This document shows, one piece after another, positions 33,996 to 45,678 of a stretch of DNA of 64,000 bases. The translations under genes and the position numbers were made by a program. The notes beneath the pieces were generated by a model. That model did not search any database. It was not told the DNA's origin and saw nothing but the letters and a program-made list of their open reading frames with translations. The stretch's first letter is position 1. Each line of letters starts with the position of its first letter. The stretch is from Lamellibrachia columna (lineage: Eukaryota; Annelida; Polychaeta; Sabellida; Siboglinidae). Location: positions 18,450,118-18,514,117 of the forward strand of contig OY759262.1 of assembly GCA_963662155.1 (NCBI GenBank). The letters are read 5' to 3'.

Positions 33996-35090
33996 TTATT
34001 AGGTATTATACTGAAAGCATCTGCTAGATAGTATGGTGCATGGACAAAAGCCCCTCCCAACAAAAGCCCCACAGACATAAGCTTGTTTCAATTCAATTAT
34101 ACTGTTCATGACTGTTGCTGTAGTACACAGAGACAAGATATTGTCATGAATATACTTCAGGCATGTGGTCAATTCCATTCCGGAATTGGAACTGACCCTC
34201 AATTCCAGTTCCGGAATTGGAATTGATTTCAAAAATGTTTTTTTTATTGGAATGTTTTTTTTTGGGGAGAATTGGAATTGATTTTGTTGGAATTATTGAC
34301 TTGATACTGTTAATATTATATTTACTTATATTACTTTTAAAATCATATTTGTCTGCTATTAGCATGTCACCCTGAATCTGGTAACAGCCAGGAAGTTGTC
34401 AACATTACAGCATAGACACTGTCTACTCTGGTATTGAAACATTGCGACCAAGAACAATATAATCAAGCATTTGCATCAAAAAGAAATACTAAGTTACTGT
34501 AATAGACAGTAAAACCAAAATCAGACCATTCAGGCCTCATTTTCTTTCTCAGTGTACAAGGTTTATTTACAGAGATTGCCAATTAAGGGCACCTGCCTGC
34601 TCATTCCCTTTGTGTGAGAGAGGAAGCCTGCCCCACTTGAATGCAGCCCCTTTTTTTATCCAAGCCTAATGTTCAGCCCACAAGTTTCCCATACTACACA
34701 TGTCACTGGTCACCTGTACAATGCTGTTACATGTGGCTGTAGGGTTTGCCCTTTGTAGTAATTAAAAAATGTCCCCATGGAGAATACATGTTGGAGATTA
34801 GGATGTTGAAGACTCAAACTTTCCAGTAAATTTGATTAAATATCAATGATACCACAACTGATAGCGATATAAATCTGCCTCCTAGTATATTTGCTCCACC
34901 CCAGGACATCTGCCCCTTTTTTCTATGATAGTTGACAAGTGAAAATCAGTTTGCAGTTTTATCATTATTACTACAATAACATAACATTCAATGACAAGTC
35001 GAAGTCACTTTAGCCTAATGCAATGGCCTATCCCCTGGAGTGTGTATGAAATGATCTTGTCACCAGTTGTCTTCCAGGTATCATTGATAG

Positions 35091-35320
35091 TCAGATCAGT
35101 GGTGGAAGATGGGTTCTTGGGGTGATGCTTCCACAAACAGTGGTGGACAGTAACGAGTCAGAGATCAGCTGGTTTGGAGTGCCCCTGGTATTAGCTGCCT
35201 TAGTTTTCAGGTCCTCACGGACCTTGGCAGCTTCTATCTGTGCCGTGTCACATTCATGGTTGCAGGCAGTCTTGTTGATCACATTCTGGATCTGGAGATC
35301 AGATCAGTGACCACAGCACC
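35091..35320 (-). CDS. FLYWCH-type zinc-finger fragment
   Basis: The minus frame reads NVINKTACNHECDTAQIEAA, KVREDLKTKAANTRGTPNQL and ISDSLLSTT. The C-x-H ... A-x-x-E-A-x-K-V-R pattern with the following helix is that of FLYWCH domains, often found with MULE transposases or retroelements. An upstream stop cuts the front of the finger. Confidence 0.5.
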
Positions 35321-36090
35321 CTTGCATGATTAGGATCGACGCTGGCTTCACTCCCATTGAAGAGTAATCTTGTTGGTCCCCCTTCTTGGTGTAGGAATGA
35401 CACTCAAAACATAGCTTCTGACCTCCTCAGATGCTAGTAGTAATTTCCATGATGAAGTTATAAGTGTTTTCTGACAACTCTGGCTTGTGCATCCAGTTTT
35501 ATAAAAAAATGGAGTCACTCCAACTCTCCATGGTAAATGCAATTCAAAAGAAACCTTGTTGAGATGGCTTCTTTCAAATCTCCTCAATTGTCCTAACATG
35601 TCCTGGTCCTAATGTCACTGACTTCTTCCACAATTGCAATAAAGATAATCCTTTGATTACAGGATCATCTCCAATTACATAAAGTAATTTACTTGGCTGA
35701 TCTGGCACAAAGAACATTAATTGCAATTAGGGTAATATATATCTTGAATTCATGTTCAGAAATTAAAAAAATAAGTTATAAAACATTTCTTTAAAAAAAA
35801 TTACAAATAATCCAGAAGTTACGGACAGGGGGCAAATGTCCAGATTTTGAATAAGGCAAGGGGCTAATGTCTGGGGGGCAAGTGACAAAGGGGCAAATGT
35901 CCGGGAGAGGGGCAAATGACCTGGACCCAATATAAACAGGGGAAACTGTTCAAAACTCAGATTAATGACCCAACTGTCCAGGGCTGTCCAAAATGTTTGG
36001 TTTTGTTACCAAAAATCCAGGAGAGGTGTCGAAGCAGAAAGTACATATGAAATGGCTGGATGCCATTTTAAAGTTTTTATGGCAAACCTG

Positions 36091-36548
<458 letters not shown>

Positions 36549-36759
36549 TTTAATGAACAATAATTTTTTAATCATATCTAATTAAATATGATTGTGCACA
36601 CGTGACAAATAAAACTGTGTTAAAACGAATTGGATTTGAATTTTTCTTTAGCCTAGGATTTTAACAGTTGGAATTGATTTTTGGCAAGGCGGAATTAGAA
36701 GTGATTTTTTGGATTTGACAAAACAGAATTGACTCCATGCCTGATATACTTCCTTCATA

Positions 36760-37700
36760 TGTATAGCCTGTACTAATACTATTGTGGGTTGCCGACAGTT
36801 GCCCCCTCCCTCACGATATTCATTACAGTGTTATCAGTCGTGTTAGAATAAAATGTAATTAATACATCTCTTTATGAACTTCCGGTTATTACATGTGGGG
36901 TTTAATCTGATCAATAAAGCAAATTCATTTTATATATTTTTGCCTTATTGCCAAGTCACAAGAATTCAGAAAAAAATTGTAAAGTGTCATTATAGAAAGC
37001 AGACATGTAATCTGACAGTGTTCAACTGGGTAGATGACGATGCCTTAGTTTCCTTTCCAGCTAGACATTGCATGGGTGAAATGCATTTTACTTAAATATT
37101 TAAATACTTTTAAAAAGTTTTTGTAACTGCATTTGCACTTAATCACAATCAAAGTATTTGTATATTTAAATATTTCCATAAAGAATTTGAAATGTAAACA
37201 GCAACAGTAGGCTTCTGTTGCACTATAGTCTATACTGTCTTTTCGTCGTGTTTCTCCCATGCATCTAACACCCCCCCAGGCTTAGCCTTACGCTTGCCGC
37301 TTGCTCTCTAGGCATTTAGAACACAGGAGTATGAGACTTAATTATTATGACTGTCAATAAATAATATCAAATTATTTTCTTGAATAATTTTGCCTAGTAC
37401 ATACACCATGGCCCATGTTACAAGGCTGCAGTATATCCTGTAGCACTTACTGAGTTATTGTTATTGTTTTGAGTATGGCCACGTATTGACGGTACACCTG
37501 ATCACGTCGAAAATAAATCGGCGGATTGGAAAACACTCGTAATTATATCAAACTATTAACACTTACTCGCACTTTATTGTATTCATACATTTCGATTTAC
37601 TGTGGGTCATATAATGCTGACGTTGAAGCACAGCTGTGCTTATTGGGGTGGAACTATATTGTAATCGTAGTGATAAGTCACAATGGTAACGGTAATCCAA
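36760..37700. other. Non-coding AT-rich stretch
   Basis: No exon or element end is recognised. Confidence 0.4.
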
Positions 37701-37709
37701 TTTACTAAC

Positions 37710-38093
37710 CTGGTTTCAGCTCGTCGCTTCCTACGCATCGCTCTGCCCCCTGATATATCTCACGTATCCTTGTCGCAGAATAGTCTGTAGATGCATGGTC
37801 ATATGCGGAAAAAAGATCTAAGAAGTCTTTGACCAAAAATGACATCTTGATGCTCACTGTCTGTCCATGCTCATCACATACGTCTTTTGTCTTGTAATCT
37901 GCATCGGAAAAGTGGTCACTCGCAGAGCCTGTGGCTGGCGGACACAGCAATTTCCGCATTTGCAACCACCTTTTCCGCTGCAAATTCTTCCTCGAAAGTC
38001 GATCAAAAGTTTTTTCCTTGCATTTGTAGTACTAGTTGATATATCCAGGAGCCATCCAGTGCACACCAGTTTTCTTTTTATTCGATTTTCCAT
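37710..38093 (-). CDS. Unidentified Cys-rich exon, minus strand
   Basis: One frame reads CTGWLLDISTSTTNARKKLL, IDFRGRICSGKGGCKCGNCC. A shift then gives GSASDHFSDADYKTKDVCDE, SFLVKDFLDLFSAYDHAST and IREIYQGAERC, ending at a good donor AACCAG|GTTAGT. The CxCGxC cluster recalls the intracellular zinc motif of P2X7-like proteins, but the match is too weak to name it. Confidence 0.35.
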
Positions 38094-38469
38094 GCGTTTC
38101 GGCCGTTTTTCCTAGAGGTTTTTACTGTGTGAACACGGTGCCAGGAGCTCGTACTCAAACCACTCTACCGCTGAGCCCCCCGCAGAGCAATATGGCGCCG
38201 CCAAGCGAAGATAATGGCAAAGTTTAAAAGGATATTACAAAATTACCGTGGCGTTGCGCCCATCATATAAGGGTGATATATACTGTAAATGGTATGTTAT
38301 TATGTTTGGGCTATGGTTGTTCGAGTGCTTCACCCCCCCTTTAAGCTGTGTTCTGATTTCACCATTGTAGATGAGGCCGGGAGCAGTCGCATGCATTAGC
38401 ATTGTTGTGACACATTTCACTGTCAATGATGATCTTTTAGTCATAGCCGGGTAAGTCTTTATAAAAACA

Positions 38470-38801
38470 GATAAAGGTGTGGTCTTATATAGCGCTGTAT
38501 CCAGTCATTGGGACTGTTCAATGCGCTTTACACTTCACCCCCTGGCAGGCCTGTTCATTCCAACACCATTTCAACTTCTCTGAGAAGCATTCAGCCACAC
38601 TGCAATTACTGCATGAAGATTATTCATTCCGATATCCATCTCTGTCTATAGCCAGGTACTCATTTATACAGCTGAGTGAACTGTGGCAATGTGGGATGAA
38701 CAAAATTGCCAAAGTTTCAAAACAGCAGCAAGAGGATTCAAACCTTGGTTCTCTCGGTTGTGGGTGCAGCCATCTAACCACTATGCTACCGCACCCCACA
38801 A
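38470..38801 (-). mobile_element. tRNA-derived SINE, most complete copy
   Basis: On the minus strand the head has A box TAGCATAGTGG and B box GGTTTGAATCC at tRNA-like spacing, then TCTTGCTGCTGTTTTGAAAC, the shared body with CAGTTCACTCAGCTGTATAA, and a tail ending near CTTTATCTG. It would be transcribed by Pol III if active. Confidence 0.75.
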
Positions 38802-38822
38802 ACATCAGAAGTGGTATGCAGA

Positions 38823-38892
38823 TGGGGTGGGGTGCAGGGTGGGGTGGTGTGTGGGGTGCAGGTGTGGTGGGGTGTGGGGTGGGATGTGATGC
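38823..38892 (+). repeat. G-rich (GGGGTG)n minisatellite
   Basis: GGTGGGGTGCAGGGTGGGGT-type repeats with G-quadruplex potential, just outside the SINE. Confidence 0.75.
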
Positions 38893-39156
38893 GGGACGGG
38901 ATGCTAAGTTCCATACACAATAGATAGAACGTTATCTCAGTCACATGTATACAGAATATTGCATAACGAAAAGACAAATTAATTACAGTGTAACTGAGGA
39001 GCGGATGGCTTTTGGTGAGAACCACCGATAGTAAAAAGGTTATAATTGTACGTTGCAATGATAATATTCAGATAAATAAAAATAAGATATAAAACAAAAA
39101 ATTGAATATTTGGAGGCATCTAAAGATTTACCTCATGTGTTTTGTTTTAATTGCAG

Positions 39157-39220
39157 GTCATCAGCTTTGACAATCTGGAGGATGAAGAAATTGAAGGCAG
39201 GACTAAACAGTAATCCACAG
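39157..39220 (+). CDS. CHD1: CHD1 exon 1 of window (acidic bridge)
   Basis: VISFDNLEDEEIEGRTKQ, TAA, ST between TTGCAG and CCACAG|GTACG. It corresponds to the F-x-x-M-D-E-D-D-I-E-L-E-P segment after the ATPase. Its phase continues correctly into the next exon. Confidence 0.6.
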
Positions 39221-39229
39221 GTACGTCGT

Positions 39230-39990
39230 GGAACTTTCTATGGCAGCGTTAAGTTGTGAACTTCTTTAGTCTTCTGGTGCAGACCTCTCTCAACAAACCA
39301 AGTTGTGATTCCGTTGTATGAAATCGACTTCAGTGTTTCAATAGCACAATACAGTTGCACCAAGAAAACAGCTAGACGTATTTCTTCAGATTGTCAGGAG
39401 TCAAATGGACTATTTGGTGAGGATGAATACCAGTCATGGTTCACTGTTCATAAAGCCAGACAATGACTTCATGGTGGTTGCCTTCCTTGGACTGAACCAC
39501 GGTTGAAAACCACACTTACAAAAAGCAAAGTTCTACGTGGCGATATTAGGCCCATGGTGTAACTTTATTTGCACTCAGTTTGGTTCCTAAGTCTTCCTCT
39601 TTAAAATATAATGTATATTTCATTGTGCATGAAACTGTTTTTTATCCTATTGATTAGGTTATTTGATTGATTTTATGATTGTCATGTAAATTTTTACTTC
39701 TCCGGAAGTGATTTTAATATTGAATGAAATTAGCAAGGAGTAATTAGTAACTGATGTCATGATCTATGCTAACAATTTGTTATTGGCAAATATTGGTCAG
39801 AATTTGTTCACGTGGTATATCAGAAGTAGAAGATTTGCCTGACTCTTAAATTATCAAATGAAGTATTGACAACAATAGCCATCAAGTTCAGATAGTGAAA
39901 TTATGAACTGTGCCAACTGTTTGGTTAAAAGTGAAATCCTGAAGTTGTGCATTATCTTGTTATGCATTGAATGATCTTACTGACACAATC
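39230..39990. other. CHD1 intron, no features
   Basis: AT-rich, with no repeat or element recognised. Confidence 0.45.
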
Positions 39991-39999
39991 TATCACCAG

Positions 40000-40352
40000 G
40001 GAAAGACTGGGATGACGTTATCCCAGAGGACGATAGAAAGAAAGTAGAAGAGGAAGAAATGATCCAACAAATGATTAAGTTGAACCTTCTGCCTCGACAC
40101 CGCAAGAAAGTGTATCTTGGCAATAATGATGTTTGGGGACAAGAAAGTGACAGGTATCTTGGCAATAATGATGTTTGGGGACAAGAAAGTGACAGGCATC
40201 TTGGCAACAATGATGTTTGGGGACAAGAAAGTGACAGGTATCTTGGCAGTAATGATGTTTGGGGACAAGAAAGTGACAGGTATCTTGGCAGTAATGATGT
40301 TTGGGGACAAGAAAGTGACAGGTATCTTGGCAATAATGATGTTTGGGGATAA
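40000..40352 (+). CDS. CHD1: CHD1 exon 2 with in-frame minisatellite
   Basis: KDWDDVIPEDDRKKVEEEE, then LLPRHRKK, matches the CHD1 W-D-x-I-I-P-E ... L-P-R segment. From 40,114 the frame continues through six copies of a 42-bp repeat encoding YLGNNDVWGQESDR-like 14-mers and stops at TAA near 40,350. The natural exon probably ended at one of the CAG|GTATCT sites in the array. Confidence 0.7.
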
Positions 40353-40390
40353 GAAAGTGACATGTGTCTTGGCAATAATGATGTTTGAAG
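40114..40390 (+). repeat. 42-bp minisatellite in CHD1 exon
   Basis: Six full units plus a partial one of TATCTTGGCAATAATGATGT + TTGGGGACAAGAAAGTGACAGG. Because the unit is 42 bp it keeps frame. Most joints recreate ACAG|GTATCT. Confidence 0.93.
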
Positions 40391-40651
40391 CATGTAAACA
40401 ATCTTAATACAATACACATTAAAAGTAGTCTTTTTTAAGTTCTGTTCAAAATGCACCAGATTGCAAAGGATTACAGTTGATGAATTTTTACTTAGCTACG
40501 CCCCTGACTAGTCCTGTGGTGGTAGTTTCCATATGCAGCCCGTGATAACACGAAGTACTGTGTGCCTCGAACTGCCTGTTTTAAGAACTCATGCCCCAGT
40601 TTAAGATATTCTACATTTGATTTGTTTTACTGCAATTTTCTATATTACCAG

Positions 40652-40892
40652 GAAGGAATATGAACAGAAACTGCTCGACAACCTAAACTTCAAAAGACAC
40701 ATCATGGCCCAACGTTCCAACTTGCTAGCATTGATGTCAATGTGAAGTTGGTGCTACAGGCGGTGAAAGACCTTGAGCTGCTCACTACTATTATTCCAAA
40801 GGACAATGAGGCTCAAAGTTGGTGCTACAGGCGGTGAAAGATCTTGAGCTGCTCACTACCATTATTCCAAAGGACAAGGAGGCCCAGAAGAA
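40652..40892 (+). CDS. CHD1: CHD1 exon 3 (SANT region) with duplication
   Basis: KEYEQKLLDNLNFKRHIMAQ, then after a 1-nt shift IDVNVKLVLQAVKDLELLTT and IIPKD match the CHD1 G-V-x-V-N-A-K-L-V ... I-P-x-D segment. A 71-bp segment is tandemly repeated at 40,746/40,817, which breaks the frame. The exon ends AGAA|GTGAGC. Confidence 0.6.
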
Positions 40893-40899
40893 GTGAGCA

Positions 40900-42467
40900 T
40901 GTTCAGTATTACTGCCCAGGACTAACTTATCTTAGGTTTTCTTTTGTGTGTAGGCTTGATACTGCAAAAGCTGCCCAATGTAGGGGAGACCGGGGCTGAT
41001 TGTAACAATTATGTCACTTGTAGGAAATGGTAAGTAAATGGAAAACGTAATTATGCTAAATTTAAAAGACATATCTTCATCATTAACCTGTGTCTCATTT
41101 ACTAGTCAACTGGGAATTCATTAAATGTGGGCTCATCCAAACTGTCACAACTTGCCCCACATCGGGGTAAGTTGTGACCCACTTGGGGCTAAGTAGCATC
41201 AATTGTATGAAAAATGGAGCAAATTAATAAAGTATTGGTGATATATGAGGATTATATGCAATTAGACTGCACATGTGAGACAAGTTAGCCTATTTATGTC
41301 TATGGACCATACATAGTTTGTGAGGACACAGTGATCATCAACCAGCAAGGGGTACACATGTCACGGGGTACACATGTCATGGGGTACACATGTCACGGGG
41401 TACACGTCATGGGGTACACATGTCACAGGGTACACGTGTCACGGGGTATATGTGTCAGGGGGTACACGTGTCAGGGGGTACATATGTCACGGGGTACTGG
41501 GGAAATTAAGCTGATTGCACATCTCTTGCTTCCTTGCAGCTGATGTTGTTGTAACAACTTTAGTACAGTGTCCTCCCCTGGATGGGTGACAATATCAGTA
41601 TTGACTGGAATTGCAACATTGTTGTAATGCTGTTACAACTTACCCCTTTTACTGTTTTGCAACCAACCCCACAAGCACATACTAAAAAATTTCTCCATGT
41701 CACAAAAACTGTGGACAATAGGCACTATGGTCCTCTAAACACTGACCTCTATAGACTCTCTCACTGCAGGTAGTTCAAGTGCTACACTCACTTACCTTGA
41801 TACTACACCCTGTATATGATGAAATCCTCAAACAATAAAAAAAAAATTTGACCCACAAAAACATGAGATATGGCAACCTTCTGCAATTACTGCGTATTCT
41901 GATGGTATGTCAGAGGTATATGACAGACCACCAGGGCATAATAGTACTAGTTACTACATGGAGACTCTCTCGGTTAACTAGACAGTATCAGTTAAGTAAG
42001 AGTATAGGACATAAGCCCTCACAGACAAAAGCCCTCACATTTTCAGAGTGGGTAGGACAAAACTCCCTCCTGGCTTCAACATGAGCAGAACGTTATTTGG
42101 ATGTGGCTTCATTTTAACAGTTCAGGACAAACAGTGACATTCCCATTGAAAGCTGTACTTAGCAGTAAGTTTCTTTGTGTACAAATAACCAGCTAAGTTA
42201 AGTCTTACATCACTCTTGTTGTTCTGTGTAATTTAGCTTAACTTTGCTGGAACATGCGTTATGATAATTGGGTCGTAGTCGTGAAACGTCAGATGACTGA
42301 AACATTCCCAAAAATTTACATTCTAGAAATGTAGGTTGACATGAATTTACAACTAAACCATTGTATTTGATGGCTAAATTGATGTTCTGGCGCTGTGTTT
42401 AGAGAAAACATTGAGACAGGTTTATAACTGGCGTGTATGTAACTGAGCGATGTTGTTCATTGAACAG
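40900..42467. other. CHD1 intron with minisatellite and possible MITE start
   Basis: GGGGAGACCGGGGCTGATTG at 40,985 looks like a dispersed-element end, but a matching right end is not clear. A 16-17-bp minisatellite lies at 41,348-41,497. No exon is seen. Confidence 0.4.
41348..41497 (+). repeat. 16-17-bp minisatellite
   Basis: About nine units of GGGGTACACATGTCAC with small variants. Confidence 0.9.
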
Positions 42468-42570
42468 GTGTTGCCCTATGGGCAGATAAAGCCACAGTCA
42501 AAACATATCCACATACATGCCGAATACCTGCTCAAAGTGCTCCACAAGAACATTGACGGCTCCACTAACT
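42468..42570 (+). CDS. CHD1: CHD1 exon 4 (SLIDE end)
   Basis: VLPYGQIKPQSKHIHIHAEY, LLKVLHKNIDG after TGAACAG matches the CHD1 I-L-P-x-x-x-x-K-P-Q-x-K-x-L-x-x-R-A-D-Y-L segment. No clear donor was found. Confidence 0.55.
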
Positions 42571-42924
42571 TTCACTTTCTGCTTGTTGGCAGTTTGCCTT
42601 TTCTTTTTGTTCAGTTTCACTGACTACTTATTTACTTGTGGTTGTTGCTGAGCTTTATGCTGGATGATGGTGATAAGCAGAAACATGAATTGTATATATT
42701 ATCGCATAAATTATGTTAACAATGAAGGGTTGTGAATTTGTTCACTGAAATGGTTACGATCATCTAACTGCATTAAAAAATCATGTATTACTCTAACAAA
42801 ATGCACTGTTTACAGTGCAGTTGCTGCACCATCAGAGGCATGTTAAATTATTCCACCAAGCCCATGTGGCACACACAAGAAGTGTTGTCTGTGAGACCCA
42901 TAACGTTGTATGGTGTGTGTTCAG

Positions 42925-43169
42925 ACAGCCCCGAAGCCTCGTGTCAAGAAGTCAGACGTCCGCAGTCACAAGGTCAAGTTGAAGGAGATCGTAGAGGACA
43001 GCGATGACAATGACGATGACTCTGATGTTGACACGCAGGAGACGAAGGGAGAGAAGGAGAATCAGGAGAAGCCATTGCCTGACAACCCGAAGAAGAAGCA
43101 GTCGAAGGAGGCGAAGGCAGCCTAGATGAAGGAGAAGGGGGAAGAGGAGAGGTCAGGGAAGAAGAGAAG
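42925..43169 (+). CDS. CHD1: CHD1 exon 5 (charged linker)
   Basis: APKPRVKKSDVRSHKVKLKE, IVEDSDDNDDDSDVDTQETK and Lys-rich sequence to KKKQSKEAKAA, then TAG, then MKEKGEEERSGKKRR, ending GAGAAG|GTGAGT. A disordered basic/acidic linker before CHCT is expected in CHD1. Confidence 0.55.
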
Positions 43170-43339
43170 GTGAGTGTCGTTTAATTACAATATTAGGTCA
43201 GACTCGATTACTAATCCTCAGTTGTGATTACCATACTCCAGATTTTAGAAGAGATTTAAAATTGTTCAGTTTAAATATAATAACAACATGATAGTTACGA
43301 TGGCTACAATGTGTGCCAAATTTTGAGATGACTCACTGT

Positions 43340-43430
43340 ATGACAATTATTTACTGATGCTGACATGGTATGACAATTGTTTACTGATGCTGACATTGAA
43401 TGACAATTGTTTACTGATGCTGACATGCCC
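43340..43430 (+). repeat. 29-bp repeat at a splice acceptor
   Basis: Three units of TATGACAATTGTTTACTGAT + GCTGACAT immediately 5' of the CHCT exon. Each unit contains TACTGAT and TGCTGAC, both branch-point-like. Confidence 0.85.
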
Positions 43431-43437
43431 CGTCCAG

Positions 43438-43615
43438 TGCAAAGAAAGGATGTGGCCAGTGAAGAAGTCCCTCAAGCAGTTGGACAACCCCGACCCAGCG
43501 GTGTCGGACAAGGAGCAGAAGAACCACACGTTGCGCTGTCTCATCCGCATCATCAACCACATCAACAGCTGTCTGGCTGACATCAAGGACCTGATGCCAT
43601 CAGAGAGTGGTGCAG
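43438..43615 (+). CDS. CHD1: CHD1 exon 6 (CHCT domain, first part)
   Basis: CKERMWPVKKSLKQLDNPDP, KEQKNHTLRCLIRIINHINS and CLADIKDLMPSES between GTCCAG and GCAG|GTGGG. It closely follows the CHD1 helical C-terminal domain (C-K-E-R-M-R-P-V-K-K-A-L-K-Q-L-D) and is intact. Confidence 0.78.
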
Positions 43616-43696
43616 GTGGGTGGTGCGAATGTGGTACCTAGAACCACGATGGTGGGCCCATTGTTGTGGTGCTAATTGCTACCTCTTGCACGCCGT

Positions 43697-43745
43697 CTTA
43701 TAAAGTCTTATAAAGTCTTACAGAGTCTTATAAAGTCCTAAAGGT
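43697..43745. repeat. 14-bp minisatellite
   Basis: About four units of TCTTATAAAGTCTT. Confidence 0.7.
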
Positions 43746-44119
43746 TCCTCCTCAATATGATTTTTTTCACTAGTCTCATTTTAAATTAATTTTATGAAAA
43801 ATCAAACCTACCTAGTATCCACTGCGACATGCTAGCCCATTTGTACAACTTTTGTATGTAGGTTCTGAGAAATCATCAGACAAATTATTAAATTACCTAA
43901 TGTTTGGTGAAACATTAAGTCAAGTGAAAATGGAAATGCTGAAAACTGACGAATTTCACCCTTGGTGAAATTTAATTTAATTTACAAACTATTTATCACT
44001 CCCATTCTTAAATATTATTTGACTGTGAAAAACTGGATATCTGCGTTAAACTGGAATCAAGATAATACACAGTTAGGTAAACTAGTTAGCTAGGTGACTG
44101 TTTTGTGTTTATGATGGAT

Positions 44120-44365
44120 ATCTTTTGTAATGTAATGTAACATCATCATAGCTAATGTAATGTAACCTCATCATAACTAATGTAATGTAATGTAACCTCA
44201 TCATAACTAATGTAATGAGCATTTCTATGATCGAATCTTTGGTCAGCCCAAATCTTAGAAAGGTGTTTGGTCAGCCCAAATCATAGAAAAGGTCGTTGGT
44301 CAGCGCAAGTCTTAGAAAAGGTCTTTGGTCAGCACAAGTATTAGAATGGTCTTTGGGCAGTCCAA
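44120..44365. repeat. Two adjacent short tandem arrays
   Basis: 44,120-44,218 has three units with TAATGTAATGTAACCTCATC. 44,236-44,365 has about five ~33-bp units with TTTGGTCAGCCCAAATCTTA. Confidence 0.8.
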
Positions 44366-44489
44366 AGCCTGTTGGTTTTGTTAATATCTACTGAAAGTAG
44401 CATGAAGTCTCTCTTCATGATTCATCTATATATGTGCTCCGTGTGATGAAGACTGCTTTTTGTTTGTTTGCATGTACAGATAAATAACC

Positions 44490-45335
44490 GGGTACAGTGG
44501 ATGTGTGTGCATACAAACTGTACGTAAATATAAACAGTGCATGTGTGTGCATACAAACTGTACATAAATATAAACAGTGGATGTGTGTGCATACAAACTG
44601 TACGTAAATATAAACAGTGGATGTGTGTGCATACAGACTGTACATAAATATAAACAGTGGATGTGTGTGCATACAAACTGTACATAAATATAAACAGTGG
44701 ATGTGTGTGCATACAAACTGTACGTAAATATAAACAGTGCATGTGTGTGCATACAAACTATACATAAATATAAACAGTGGATGTGTGTGCATACAAACTG
44801 TACGTAAATATAAACAGTGGATGTGTGTGCATACAGACTGTACATAAATATAAACAGTGGATGTGTGTGCATACAAACTGTACATAAATATAAACAGTGG
44901 ATGTGTGTGCATACAAACTGTACGTAAATATAAACAGTGCATGTGTGCATACAAACTGTACATAAATATAAACAGTGGATGTGTGTGCATACAAACTGTA
45001 CGTAAATATAAACAGTGGATGTGTGTGCATACAGACTGTACATAAATATAAACAGTGGATGTGTGTGCATACAAACTGTACATAAATATAAACAGTGGAT
45101 GTGTGTGCATACAAACTCTACGTAAATATAAACAGTGCATGTGTGTGCATACAAACTGTACATAAATATAAACAGTGGATGTGTGTGCATACAAACTGTA
45201 CGTAAATATAAACAGTGCATGTGTGTGCATACAGACTGTACATAAATATAAACATTGGCTGTGTGTGCATACAAACTGTACATAAATATAAACAGTGGAT
45301 GTGTGTGCATACAGATTTTACATAAATATAAACAT
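44490..45335. repeat. 40-bp minisatellite with five-unit higher-order repeat
   Basis: About 21 units of ATGTGTGTGCATACAAACTG + TACATAAATATAAACAGTGG. Variant bases (ACG/ACA, AAA/AGA, GTGC/GTGG) recur in the same five-unit order over units 1-5, 6-10 and 11-15, a 200-bp higher-order repeat. All long ORFs here are repeat artefacts. Confidence 0.95.
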
Positions 45336-45535
45336 GCATTTAGCCAGATTTAACCAACAAGCTTCAGATTGCAAACAGATAAGGAAGCCATTGACACATC
45401 CAGAGCCCAACTGTTTTTAACCTGAGACTGTTCTCATTTACATAAATACTAGATCAGTTATTCCATTCATTTAAGGTGCTGTGTGAGAATGATAATTGGA
45501 TATTCTTGTAGCCAATACTTGTGTGCACGTATATA

Positions 45536-45613
45536 CGCACCAACACATGCTCATACATACACACCAAACATGCACATACATACACACCAACACATGCATG
45601 TATATACACACCA

Positions 45614-45675
<62 letters not shown>
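45536..45675. repeat. CA-rich minisatellite followed by (TA)n
   Basis: ACACACCAACACATGCACAT-like units to 45,618, then an uninterrupted TA tract to 45,675. Confidence 0.88.

Positions 45676-45678
<3 letters not shown>

Noticed and set aside
38130..38190. tRNA gene-like segment (GGCTCAGCGGTAGAGTGG on the minus strand)
   Set aside because: An A-box-like sequence is present, but no B box or cloverleaf could be drawn.
39977..40456. Minus-strand 159-codon ORF with TSLLPRYLSLSCPQ repeats
   Set aside because: It is the shadow of the 42-bp CHD1 minisatellite; the + strand frame carries the homologous CHD1 segment.
40985..41680. MITE starting GGGGAGACCGGGGCTGATTG
   Set aside because: A convincing right-hand inverted end could not be located by eye.
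44415..45339. 270-294-codon minus-strand ORFs with HTHPLFIFMYSLYA repeats
   Set aside because: A 40-bp repeat cycles through all three frames, giving the same peptide shifted in every frame. No start context or homologue.
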